DNA from: Plantago major | Taxonomy: Eukaryota > Streptophyta > Magnoliopsida > Lamiales > Plantaginaceae | Direction: 5' to 3' | Length of the DNA stretch: 64,000 bases | Assembly (NCBI GenBank): GCA_026545765.1 | Contig: CM048841.1 | Coordinates: 8,444,145-8,508,144, forward strand | Part shown: positions 10,183-20,370 of the stretch, piece after piece | Position numbering within the stretch: the stretch's first letter is position 1 | How the letters are laid out: the number at the start of each line of letters is the position of its first letter | The notes under the pieces: model-generated | What the model saw: only the letters and a program-made list of their open reading frames with translations | What the model was told of the DNA's origin: nothing | Databases searched by the model: none | Translations under genes and position numbers: made by a program

Positions 10183-11434
10183 CTGCTAAGAGAAATGATG
10201 CCATTTTAGCATCCACTAGAGACAAACACACAAACATAGCTAGAATGAGGCAGAGAGGAAAAAGAAAAAAAAGTGAATGTGAGAAGTGGGTTGGTTTTTC
10301 GTATTGTAGTTTTTTTTTTTTTTTTTTTTTTGTCTTATAAAACAATTCATATACTGATAGCTGAATGATAGAATATCAAGTTACATCAGGATTGGGGAAA
10401 GAGAGAGTAGAAGACCCATAGCTGTCTACTTTACAAATTTAATAAGACTAGCAAATAAGGTAGTATGTACCATAATTAATTGTGTTCATCACCTGTGTTG
10501 CAGATTTATTATTGCTTGACTTGTTATCACTTGATCAACTCAGCAGGATGGAACGGATATATGTGACCTAATGTGGATAAAACAGAAGAAAAGTAGTTTC
10601 AAATTAAACATTAGAGACTAGCTAGTACAAGGAGAAAGATGCAGGAAGGTGTGAAACAGAGAAGTGAAAATAGATTTAAATTGCATATGGGAACTGATTT
10701 GGCTGCTACATGAAAGAATGTTATATTTACAATCTATCACTACACAAGTCATGAAAAGTCAATAACCAAGTATAAGCAAATACTCTTACTGCCCATGCGC
10801 CAAATATCACATTCACTATTCACATGATCACTATTAAAAATAATACTCCAACAATTATCACTAGTAAAAAACACCACGTGCACGACACTCTTTTACATTA
10901 TTACAGCCTAACATTTAATTAACTATAGGATCTAAATTTTCATTATTATATAGTTCAATTTGAGATTTTACTATTACCGTTTGAGATTAATTCGTAGTCA
11001 AAGTTCAATTTTATTTACTGTGAAAAAAGATAAAACTGAACAGCTGACGTGGGGCGGAGGCGGAGGGAGTATATCTTACATAATGGTTCTTTGGTTTGAT
11101 TGGCTTTGAGATAGTCAGATTTGTCCGAAATACTAACACAAGTGTTTAAGCACAATAACCTAATTGTACTAACATGATAGTGAATTTTATCACTGTTTAG
11201 GTAAATCAAGTCTCTCTAAGTCTCTTCTACGAGACTTGCATGTTCTAACGGAAAAATATTGTACTTCCCTCAACCCCATACTCGGTTAATTAAGGCGAGT
11301 TTACTTTATTTATATACTCTAAGTACTAAGCCCAACATACAGCATATTCTTATAAATTTATTATAGTTTACCACTCTTTAATACAAAATTCTACTTTTAT
11401 TTATTTTATATATCTCTATATACCGTATAATTAT
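10183..11434. other. 5' flank of the truncated CRK copy, with first-exon scar
   Basis: 10183-10480 corresponds to intron 1 and includes a long T run (10311-10331). At about 10480-10560 the sequence matches the donor end of exon 1 (CTGTGTTGCAG, plus strand) and then the 5' leader (TTGTTATCACTTGATCAACT) of the complete paralogue. Between them only a few bases replace about 450 bp of coding exon. The rest is AT-rich, with a Stowaway-like end (CGGAGGGAGTA) near 11060. Confidence 0.65.
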
Positions 11435-12192
11435 TGAAAGTGCAGCTGTTTAAGTCATTGTTGTAGCAACATTACTATGACTGTTGCAGCAACAATGGCT
11501 ATAACAGTCTCAGTCCAGAAATTATGCACTTTGAAAGACTTAATTAATAATTGCCTTTTTCACTAACGTTAACCTAGTTCCATGTTTGTGATTGTTTGGT
11601 TTCAGGTAAGAAGCGACTTATATTCAAGAAAGCCATCGAGCCTTAGAAGACAAGATACAAGGGACTCTTGGAAGTCAATATCTTATGGACTCTTAGAAGA
11701 TTGAATGATTTGGACTCTTGAAGATAAGGATAAAGATGAAGACTTGATTCTGCGTATCTGTGTCAAATTGAAGTATTATAAATACCAGATCAAGTGATGA
11801 AGAAGATTACGGATTTTAGAGATTTGAGATTCACAATCAATAGTTGTAATCCTCTCATAGTTTTACTAGTCTTTGAAGTGTCTAGTTTAGGTGCTTTGGA
11901 ATAATTCATTCCGACTAGTTCTAGTGTTTGATCTTTTCTCATTGAAGAGTTTAAACCTAGTTTTGTAAATCCTCATTATTATAGTGGATATTTGCCTTGG
12001 GCGCAGTAGGTATATTTATATACCTACTAGATATACCTACTAGAAAGAAACATCTTGTTTGTTGTTATTGTTTACTTAATTCCGCTGTGCATTTGATTGT
12101 TTTTGTCACTGGACACTCACTGTGATAGCAACATTGCTATACACAGGTGTGTATCAGTATAGTAACAAAGTTCAGGTCCTTTATTTCTTTCA
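11435..12192 (+). mobile_element. Sirevirus-type solo LTR
   Basis: The 758-bp unit begins TGAAAGTGCAGCTG and ends CTTTCA. It is flanked by a perfect 5-bp duplication, ATTAT (11430-11434 and 12193-12197). It aligns along its length with the 3' LTR of Sirevirus A (44158-44930): shared phrases include GCCTTTTTCACTAAC, GACTCTTGAAGATAAGGATA and GTGGATATTTGCCTT. No internal region is present. Confidence 0.88.
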
Positions 12193-12278
12193 ATTATTAA
12201 TTGATAACACCTCTTTTCTTTTAATCTTTTTTTATTTCTCTATATATAATAGTGTTGTATAGTAAAAGCGCCCTGTTT

Positions 12279-12911
12279 TTACTTAGTTATTGTTACGACG
12301 CTTAGGGTGTAAATGAAGGGAGTAGCTGCTAATGTTGCGGATGGAAACAGAGGAATGGAAAAGCCATAAGTACCTAACTTTAAGAGAATGCCTGCCAAGA
12401 TCACGGAGCCTGCAGTAGGTGCTTCCACGTGAGCTTCAGGTAACCAAATATGCACGGGGACCATAGGAACTTTGACTGCAAAGGAGGCGAAAGAAGAAAT
12501 CCATAGAAGAAGTTGACGACGCTCACTGAATTCAGTAGTTAATGAAGTTGGTAAATCAGTGGTACCTGTCTCTAGAAGAATGAGCAGGATACCTAGAAGC
12601 ATGAAGACGGACCCAAGCAAGGTATAGACACCTATGATAATGAACATTGAGATTCCATCAACACCCAAGATGAAATTAATGCTCTCATAAGGCAGCCATA
12701 GGAAGCTTTCAACAAATTGAAATTGTGAACAAGAAGGATCGAAAAGTAGCCAAAGGAGTAGTGAATACAAGAAGGTCAGCAGTGAGACATAGAGACCAGG
12801 TAATCGTATTAGTCGTGGTCTTAAGTTAGGGACGAACAAAAGGAGAAGACTTCCCAAGACCGGAAAACTTAGAAGTAGACTGAGATGAAAAGAAGAGAGG
12901 AAAGCAAGCAT
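12279..12911 (-). pseudogene. nad4: Nuclear copy of mitochondrial nad4 (partial)
   Basis: An open frame of 210 codons matches NADH dehydrogenase subunit 4, a proton-pumping membrane subunit of complex I. Recognisable blocks are PVLGSLLLLFVPN, FQFVESFLWLPYE, MFIIIGV, YTLLGSVFMLL, VPMVPVHIWLPEAHVEAP and GSVILAGILLKLGTYGF. It begins at the normal N-terminus. About 60 residues are missing after GVDGIS and about 12 more after MFIIIGV, and it stops near FIYTLSVV, well short of the usual roughly 495 residues. It spans the normal exon 1/exon 2 boundary without the group II intron. Several positions that need C-to-U editing in most plant mitochondria (for example Phe in FDPS and FQFVES) are already encoded. 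It also differs from known nad4 at many synonymous sites. Mitochondrial-like sequence may extend to about 13140. It cannot make a full subunit. Confidence 0.85.
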
Positions 12912-13238
12912 GGGCTAGGAAAAGTGGAGTAAAGTGACAAGAGAAAAAGAGTGTCGGAATCAAAACGGAGCTTAATCATCGATGACCTTTCTAGGGAGAG
13001 GGTAAAAGACTGCTTCTACTATAGCAACGTCTCTTGGGGAACCCCCAGAGGGAGCGACCTTTTAAGTATTTGTCAATTCTTGTTTTTACGAGAGAAAATG
13101 TTAAGTCTTAAGTGCAGGCTCTTATCTTTTTCTTAAAGGTATTATAGAATTATATGACATTCTTTCTCATACATTTATCTTTTTTTTTAACACAATCATC
13201 AATGTTTGACTTAATTATGACTTAGACTGTTAGAAACT

Positions 13239-13787
13239 TGTTGGATTTTATCTCAAATTCAAGTAATAATTTTTTGGACGGTTCAGATTAATCCTAGATG
13301 ATCAATGGCTGAGATCAATTCATTCTTCAAAAGTTAGTTACGGACGGTTATTAAAAGAGAAGAGAACAGAAAACAGAGCAAGCGGCTAGCTGATAAAGTT
13401 TTCAGAAATTCTCTCTCGATTCTTCATCATTTTCTCTGAAATTTTGTACGGTGATTGATCGAGGATTGGCGCACAACTGACAGTTGGAGATTTCAAGTTT
13501 CATGCTTTGATCATTGCGAATTGCTGAGTTTCATTGTCGTTGTTGGTGTTCGTTGAGATTGTATCTTGTTTTCTCTTTCGGATTGAATTGAGAAGTATAG
13601 ATAATCGATTAGGCTTGATCTCTGTGAAGATTGTTAGAGCTTGTAATCGAATCTCAGTTGATAATAATATCAGTGTTTGATTTCCCGTGGATGTAGGCTA
13701 ATTTGGCTGAACCACGTAAATTTCGTGCATTATTGTTTACGTATTATTGTTGATCGTTTTGGTTGAGATTATTGTTGTGACTCGACA
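13239..13787 (+). repeat. 5' LTR of copia element A
   Basis: 549 bp, TGTTGG...CGACA, nearly identical to 18040-18589. Confidence 0.92.
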
Positions 13788-16700
13788 ATTGGCGCCGTCT
13801 GTGGGAATGATTTGGGTCTCAACTGTTTTTCCGATCAGCTATGGGATCATCCATGAGGTTTGATGTTGAAAAGTTCACGGATAAAACCGATTTCGGTTTA
13901 TGGAAAGCCAAGATGGAAGCACTGTTGATCCATCAAGGTTTAGATGCTGCACTCTTGGGAGACAAAGGTTTTGCAGAAGATTTCGATGCCAAGGAGAAGG
14001 CTACGATAATGGGAAGAGCTCGTAGTACAATAATCTTGTCTCTTGATGACAAGATTCTCAGGGAAGTAATCAAGATCAAGACTGCTAAAGAAGTTTGGGA
14101 AAAGCTGGAGGAGATGTATAACTCTAAAACATCTGCAAACAAGCTGCATTTGAGGAAAAGATTGTTCAATTTTTGAATTAGCACAGATAAGCCAATTTCT
14201 CAGCAACTTGATGATTTCAACAAGATGTGTCAGGACCTGGAGAGTTTTAGCATTGAAGTTTCTGATGAAGATAAAGCCCTAGTAATCTTGGGAGCTCTGC
14301 CAAAATCCTATGAGCATTTTATTGATGCTCTAGTTATTCATAAGAGTACCAAACTGACATATGAGGATGTGGATATTACTCTAAGGAACAAGGAGCTGCA
14401 TAAGGGACCTGTCACTGGTAATGACAATGCAGCTGAGAGCCTAAATATCAAAGAAAGGTGGAGCCATAAGATGCAGGCAAAGAATAAAGCACCTATGTCT
14501 GCAGATACCAGAAAATTTGAGAAATTCAAATCTGCAGATGGTAACAATGTTGAAAAGAGGAAGTGTTTCTACTGCAAAATGCCAGGCCATCTTAAGAAGC
14601 AGTGTTTCAAATTTAAGAGAGACAAGAAAGCTGGTAAATTGCAAGTAAATGACACAGAGAAAAATATTGCTCATAATGCACATATTGCTGAGTCTGCACA
14701 GACCTATGGTGATGCTGAAGTTCTGGTGGTCTCTGAGGCTTGTTCAGTAAATGAATCAAGGTCAAATGCACGTTGGGTACTGGATTCTGGATGCTCATTT
14801 CACATGAGCCCTAATCGTGAGTGGTTTGTAAACTTTAAATCCAGAAGAAGTGGCTCAGTATTGTTAGGTGTTGATTGGGAATGCAATATTGAAGGCATTG
14901 GTGATATAAGACTTAAACTGCATGATGGAGTTGTAAGAATTCTTACAGATGTTAGATATATACCTAGATCACTAAAGAGGAATCTGATTTCTCTTGGTGT
15001 ACTTGATGGCACTGGGCACAAATACTCCAATGGCAATGGTGTTTTGAGCATTACTAAGCTTGGTACTACTGTAATGAAAGGCTTGAAGGAAAATGGTCTC
15101 TATTACCTGGTGGGTGATACAGCATCTGGAGAATCAACACATGTTAGTGCTCAAGATAATACTCAGCTTTGGCATGCAAGAATGGGACATCTCAGTGAGA
15201 AGGGACTCAGAGAATTATCAAAGCAAAATCTGCTGTGCGGAGATCAAATAACTCACCTACAGTTCTGTGAAAATTGTGTTATGGGGAAATCTCACAAGGT
15301 TGGGTTTGACACTGCAAAGCACACTACTCAAGCCCCTCTTGATTATCTGCATTCAGACTTATGGGGACCAACAAATACACAAACTCTGAGTGGGGGAAGA
15401 TATTTCATGTCAATAATTGATGATTATTCAAGAAAAGTGTGGCTGATAATATTGAAATCTAAAGATGAAGCTTTCAGCAAATTCAGAGAATGGTCAATTG
15501 AGGTGGAGAATACTACAGGAAGGAAAATCAAGCATCTCAGAACAGATAATGGCTTAGAGTTTCTCTCTAGTGAGTTCAATGAATTATGCAACAACAAGGG
15601 CATTGTTAGACATAAAACTATACCAGGCACACCTCAACAAAATGGGGTTGCTGAGAGGTTCAATAGAACTGTTCTAGAGAGAATCAGATGCATGTTGATT
15701 AGCTCAAGTTTAAGCAAGTGTTTTTGGGGTGAAGCTGCAACTACAGCCTGTTACCTTATCAATAGAAGCCCCACAGCACCTCTGAACAACTTAACACCTG
15801 AGGAACTGTGGTCAGGCAAACCACCTTATCTTGGTCATTTGAAGGTTTTTGGATGTTTGGCTCTAGCACATGTTAGGCAAGGAAAGCTGGGACCAAGAGC
15901 TCTTAGATGCATTTTTCTGGGATACCCCACTGGTGTAAAAGGTTACAAATTATGGATAATTGATCAGAGAAAGTGCATAATTAGCAGGGATGTGGTGTTT
16001 AATGAAACAATCATGCCACTGAAGCCTGTGGAAACCAATACTGAGATTCAGGTGGAACATTGCATTAATACAGATGATTTACATGCAAATAAGAAGCATA
16101 CACCTGTGGATGAGAATAGTGCACAACAACATGATATGGAAAATCTCTCCACTAGAGACACAGTTTCAGGCATCTCTGTAGATGAAACTAATGTGTTATC
16201 TACATATCAACTTGCTAAAGATAGAGAGAGGAGGATAAATAGGAAAGTTCCTGACATGTATGGTTATGGACAGGTGGGAAAATCATACAATTTTGCCTAT
16301 GCTCTATCAGTAGCTGAAGATATCAACTACTCAGAACCAAGCTCTTATCAAGAAGCCATTAGTTGTACTGACAGTGAAAAGTGGATTACAGCTATTCATG
16401 AGGAGTTAGCTTCCCTGGAAAAGAATGATACTTGGGACATAGTTCCTATACCCAAGAACAAGAAGCTTGTGGGATGCAAGTGGATTTTCAAAAGGAAGGT
16501 TGAAACTGGTACAGCACACACATTTAGATTCAAAGCTAGGCTTGTGGCAAGGGGCTTCACTCAGAAGGAAGGTGTAGATTACACATAAATTTTTTCACAT
16601 GTGGTAAATCATGTTTCTATAAGGATTCTCTTAGCCATGGTAAATCAATGGGATTTACAACTACAGCAGATGGATGTTAAAACCGCATTTTTACATGGGC

Positions 16701-18039
16701 TACTAGAGGAAACAATTTATATGAAAATCCCTGAAGGAGTTCATACAGAAGACAAAGAAAACAAGGCATGTTTGTTGAAAAGGTCTTTATATGGTTTAAA
16801 ACAAAGCCCTCGTCAGTGGTATAAGAGGTTTGATGAATTCATGAGTTCTATACAGTTTACAAGAAGCATGTATGACAACTGCATCTATTTCTCAAACATT
16901 TACAGTGATAATTGCATTTATTTGCTGCTATATGTTGATGATATTTTAATTGCTGGCAAGTCTCTTGATGAAATTAGAGTATTGAAAACTGAGTTGAGCT
17001 CTGAGTTTGAAATGAAAGATCTGGGAGAGGCTAGTAGAATACTTGGTATGGACATTAGTAGACAAGAACATGATAGAAGTCTATTTCTCTCACAATCTGC
17101 ATATCTGACTAAGGTGCTTGCAAAGTTCAACATGAATATGTCTAAGTCTGTATCTGTACCTGTAAATCCTGGAACTAAGCTGTCAGTAAGTCAATGTCAT
17201 GTGAATCAAGCTGATATTCAAGAAATGTTCAAGATTCCTTCTGCAAATGCAGTAGGAAGCATAATGTATTCAATGATTTGCTGCAGACCTGATCTTGCTT
17301 TTGCAATGAGTATAATTAGTAGATTTATGGGTAATCCAGGTATGATACATTGGAATACAGTGAAGGGTGTTCTCAGGTATATTAAGGGAACAATTCACTA
17401 TGGTCTGAGGTTCAAAGCATCTAAAGTTTCAGCTTTACCTCTGAAAGGTTTTGTTGATGCAGATTTTGCTTCTAATGTGGGCTCTAGAAAATCTGTTACA
17501 GGTTTTGTATTTACCTTGTTTGGTACTGCCATCTCATGGAAATGTTCTCAGCAGTCTATAGTGGCATTATCAACAACTGAGGATGAATTTATTGCAGTAA
17601 CTGAGGGAATCAAAGAGGCTATATGGTTGAATGGTTTGATTAAAGAGTTGGGCATTGAACAAGATTGTGTATCTGTGATGTGTGATAATCAAAGTGCTAT
17701 CCAATTAGCAAAGCATCAGCATTTTCATGAGAGAACCAAGCATATAGATGTGAGATTATACTTCATAAGAGATATCATTGATGGAGGAGCTGTTAAAGTT
17801 GAGAAGGTTCATACTACAGAGAATGCTGCAGATTTCTTCACAAAACCATTGTCAGCTGCCAAGTTCAAGCATTGTGCAGAGCTGATAAATGTTGGTGAAT
17901 TGATCTGATTTTTTGCATACATATTCAGTGAGGCATGCTCTAGCCATAAGGGAGCTTAAGTGGTCGTTTGTTCTAACGAGTAAAGAACAGTAAATGTGGG
18001 AAAGAGCATGGAAACTTGATTTTGAGCTAAGGTGGAGTT

Positions 18040-18589
18040 TGTTGGATTTTATCTCAAATTCAAGCAATAATTTTTTGGACGGTTCAGATTAATCCTAGAT
18101 GATCAATGGCTGAGATTAATTCATTCTTCAAAAGTTAGTTACGGACGGTTATTAAAAGAGAAGAGAACAGAAAACAGAGCAAGCGGCTAGCTGATAAAGT
18201 TTTCTGAAATTCTCTCTCGATTCTTCATCATTTTCTCTGAAATTTTGTATGGTGATTGATCGAGGATTGGCGCACAACTGACAGTTGGAGATTTCAGGTT
18301 TCATGCTTTGATCATTGCGAATTGCTGAGTTTCATTGTCGTTGTTGGTGTTCGTTGAGATTGTATCTTGTTTTCTCTTTCGGATTGAATTGAGAAGTATA
18401 GATAATCGATTAGGCTTGATCTCTGTGAAGATTGTTAGAGCTTGTAATCGAATCTCAGTTGATAATAATATCCGTGTTTGGTTTTCCGTGGATGTAGGCT
18501 AATTTGACCGAACCACGTAAATTCTGTGCATTATTGTTGATCGTTTTGGTTGAGATTATTGTTGTTGAGATTATTGTTGTGACTCAACA
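18040..18589 (+). repeat. 3' LTR of copia element A
   Basis: 550 bp, TGTTGG...CAACA. Its last 50 bases hold a short internal duplication of GAGATTATTGTTGT that is absent from the 5' LTR. Confidence 0.92.
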
Positions 18590-18594
18590 AAACT

Positions 18595-19546
18595 ACTATC
18601 ACTTTGGATAAAGAGAGCAAAGTCTATGACTTGAAACTAGGTAGGGGCATAAGTAAAAGCCATGAAAAGGTTTATTTAGCGTTTAACACGAATCAAATAT
18701 ATGAAATACGAATATTTACGGTTGACGTGGATAGTCATTAAACCACCTTGATTCATTAAACCCATTAAAGTCATTAAACAACCTTCATTAATTCATTAAA
18801 TCAGGCTTGTCATTCGTATCATTTTATATATTACTACTCCTGCCATTATTTTTTTTTCTAACTAATGTTTTTATGAGATAACTTGTTTACCTTCCATTCC
18901 ATAATGAAGATAAAAAGGATGAACAAATATGAAGGTTATTGATAATTTAAGATCTTTAGTTAAACATGTGTTTTTCATAAAATAAAAAATATATTTTATT
19001 AATAATATAGATGTTTTGGTTAAAAACATTGTTGTTTTATGAACAATATAGGTCGTCTAACTATATTTAAATTACTATATGCGGTCCCACACAACTTTGT
19101 AATTATTGAATTGCGATCATAATCATTTCTTTCTTGAATAACCAATATTTCTTATCTATTATTTTAACACTCCAACTAAAATACACAGACAACAAATTAA
19201 GTATGGTTACAATTGAAAAGCAAGGGGAAAATATATGATGTGAATGTGAATTAAGCAGAAGGAAAGTTAACAGACTTTACAAAGTCAAAGATGAAATGAG
19301 TGATAATTTCCACACGAGCATTACTGTGGTCTGTAGTACACACATGAAACGAGTGATAATTTCCACATCCACACGAGCATTACTGTACACACGTGTTTTT
19401 TTTAACATTTACAAGCCTGGTATTTCTTATGATGTATTTCAACGGTAGTTTTTATATTTATAAGGTTCGAACTCGAAAATTTGCTTAAGTTAACTGAAAT
19501 ACTTTACCACTTGAACCAATTGTCGGTTAGTAGTCATTAATTGATT
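18595..19546. other. Intergenic; includes a repeat shared with 1.36-1.54 kb
   Basis: AT-rich sequence with no gene. 19238-19390 carries the repeat shared with 1355-1535, and within it the phrase GTGATAATTTCCACA occurs twice. Confidence 0.5.
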
Positions 19547-20370
19547 TGAAATGTGCAGGGTTCTTGTAGGTTAAGGAGTTCGCGCTTGATGATTAAAGAT
19601 AAGTTCGAGTTTGGATTAGGATTAGGAAAGTAAACCTGTGCAAATCAGGTTTTGGAGAGTTGTTGTTCTCTTGGATTGTGTGAGTTGGAGCTGGAGCATA
19701 TCACTAAGAGCTTGTAAAGATATGGAGAACTTGAGAGAAAAATGTGTTGAAGAGTTTTTAAAGCTGCAAGATCTTGGTTTATCTATAAGAGAGAATTTAG
19801 GAGACTTTGTATGAGAATCTCCTAAAGTGATAATACTTTGATTTGTTGATATTTGAAGGATGTGATCTAAAGTATTTGATTTTGGATGGACTTATGGATG
19901 CTTAAGAAACGTGGACACACTATATGTACCTTCATCAAAACCTAGATGTGATACTTGAGCATAAAATCCTGAAGTTGGTGTTTTCACAATGTCTCCCTTG
20001 TAGACAAGTTTAGCTCAGTTGTATTTAGTGATCTCTCTTGAAGTGTTTCAAAGGGAGTTTAACTAGAGTAGAATTGTTGATTCATTTCAAGTGCTTAGTT
20101 GTTTGATTCCATAAACTGTTAGAATAGGTTAGGAATCTTTTTGTAAATCCGTTATTTACATAATGGATATTTCGCCTTCAGGCTCAGCAGATTATAGAAA
20201 TATGATTTGCTAAACATTTGCTTTGTGTGACTTTTACATTACGATGTTCTAATCTCTCAGGTTGATAAGTATTGTCATTTGGTGTTTAGACAATACCAGT
20301 TCACGGTTCTCAACACTTGTGTTTTGTGTTATGTCTGATTCAGTGTATTGGAGATACTAAGTTTACTAAG
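19547..20370 (+). mobile_element. Probable Sirevirus-like LTR, older or different family
   Basis: It starts TGAAATGTGCAGGG, and its 3' part (TTTGTAAATCC...ATAATGGATATTTCGCCTTC...GGCTCAGCAG) parallels the equivalent segment of the Sirevirus LTRs at 12.0 and 44.7 kb. No convincing target duplication or 3' terminus is seen. The right side runs into the element beginning near 20370, so the copy may have been cut by it. Confidence 0.5.

Larger units (their letters stand above)
13239..18589 (+). mobile_element. Ty1/copia LTR element A, Tnt1-like
   Basis: A 5.35-kb element with two LTRs and a perfect 5-bp target duplication, AAACT (13234-13238 and 18590-18594). A primer-binding-like TGGCGCCGTC follows the 5' LTR at 13790. 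In order: gag from about 13.84 kb, zinc knuckle (CX2CX4HX4C) near 14.56 kb, protease (DSGCSFHM) near 14.79 kb, integrase (about 15.1-15.9 kb), reverse transcriptase (YVDDILIAG near 16.93 kb) and RNase H (about 17.4-17.8 kb). The domain order PR-IN-RT-RH is that of Ty1/copia, and the protein resembles the tobacco Tnt1 polyprotein. It is broken, with about two interruptions of the long frame, so it is a fossil. The LTRs differ at roughly 2-3% of sites by hand count plus two small length differences, suggesting an age of about 1-2 million years under commonly used plant rates. Confidence 0.92.

Noticed and set aside
10134-10345. Signal-peptide-like ORF on the minus strand before the truncated CRK copy
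   Set aside because: Its Lys run is the complement of a T homopolymer in intron 1, and it does not align with exon 1 of the paralogue.
12279-12911. Functional nuclear-encoded NAD4
   Set aside because: About 70 internal residues and the C-terminal half are missing, and no targeting sequence is evident.
19547-20370. TGATT as the target duplication of the LTR-like unit
   Set aside because: The second TGATT near 20340 is internal to the LTR by comparison with the Sirevirus LTRs and is not preceded by CA.
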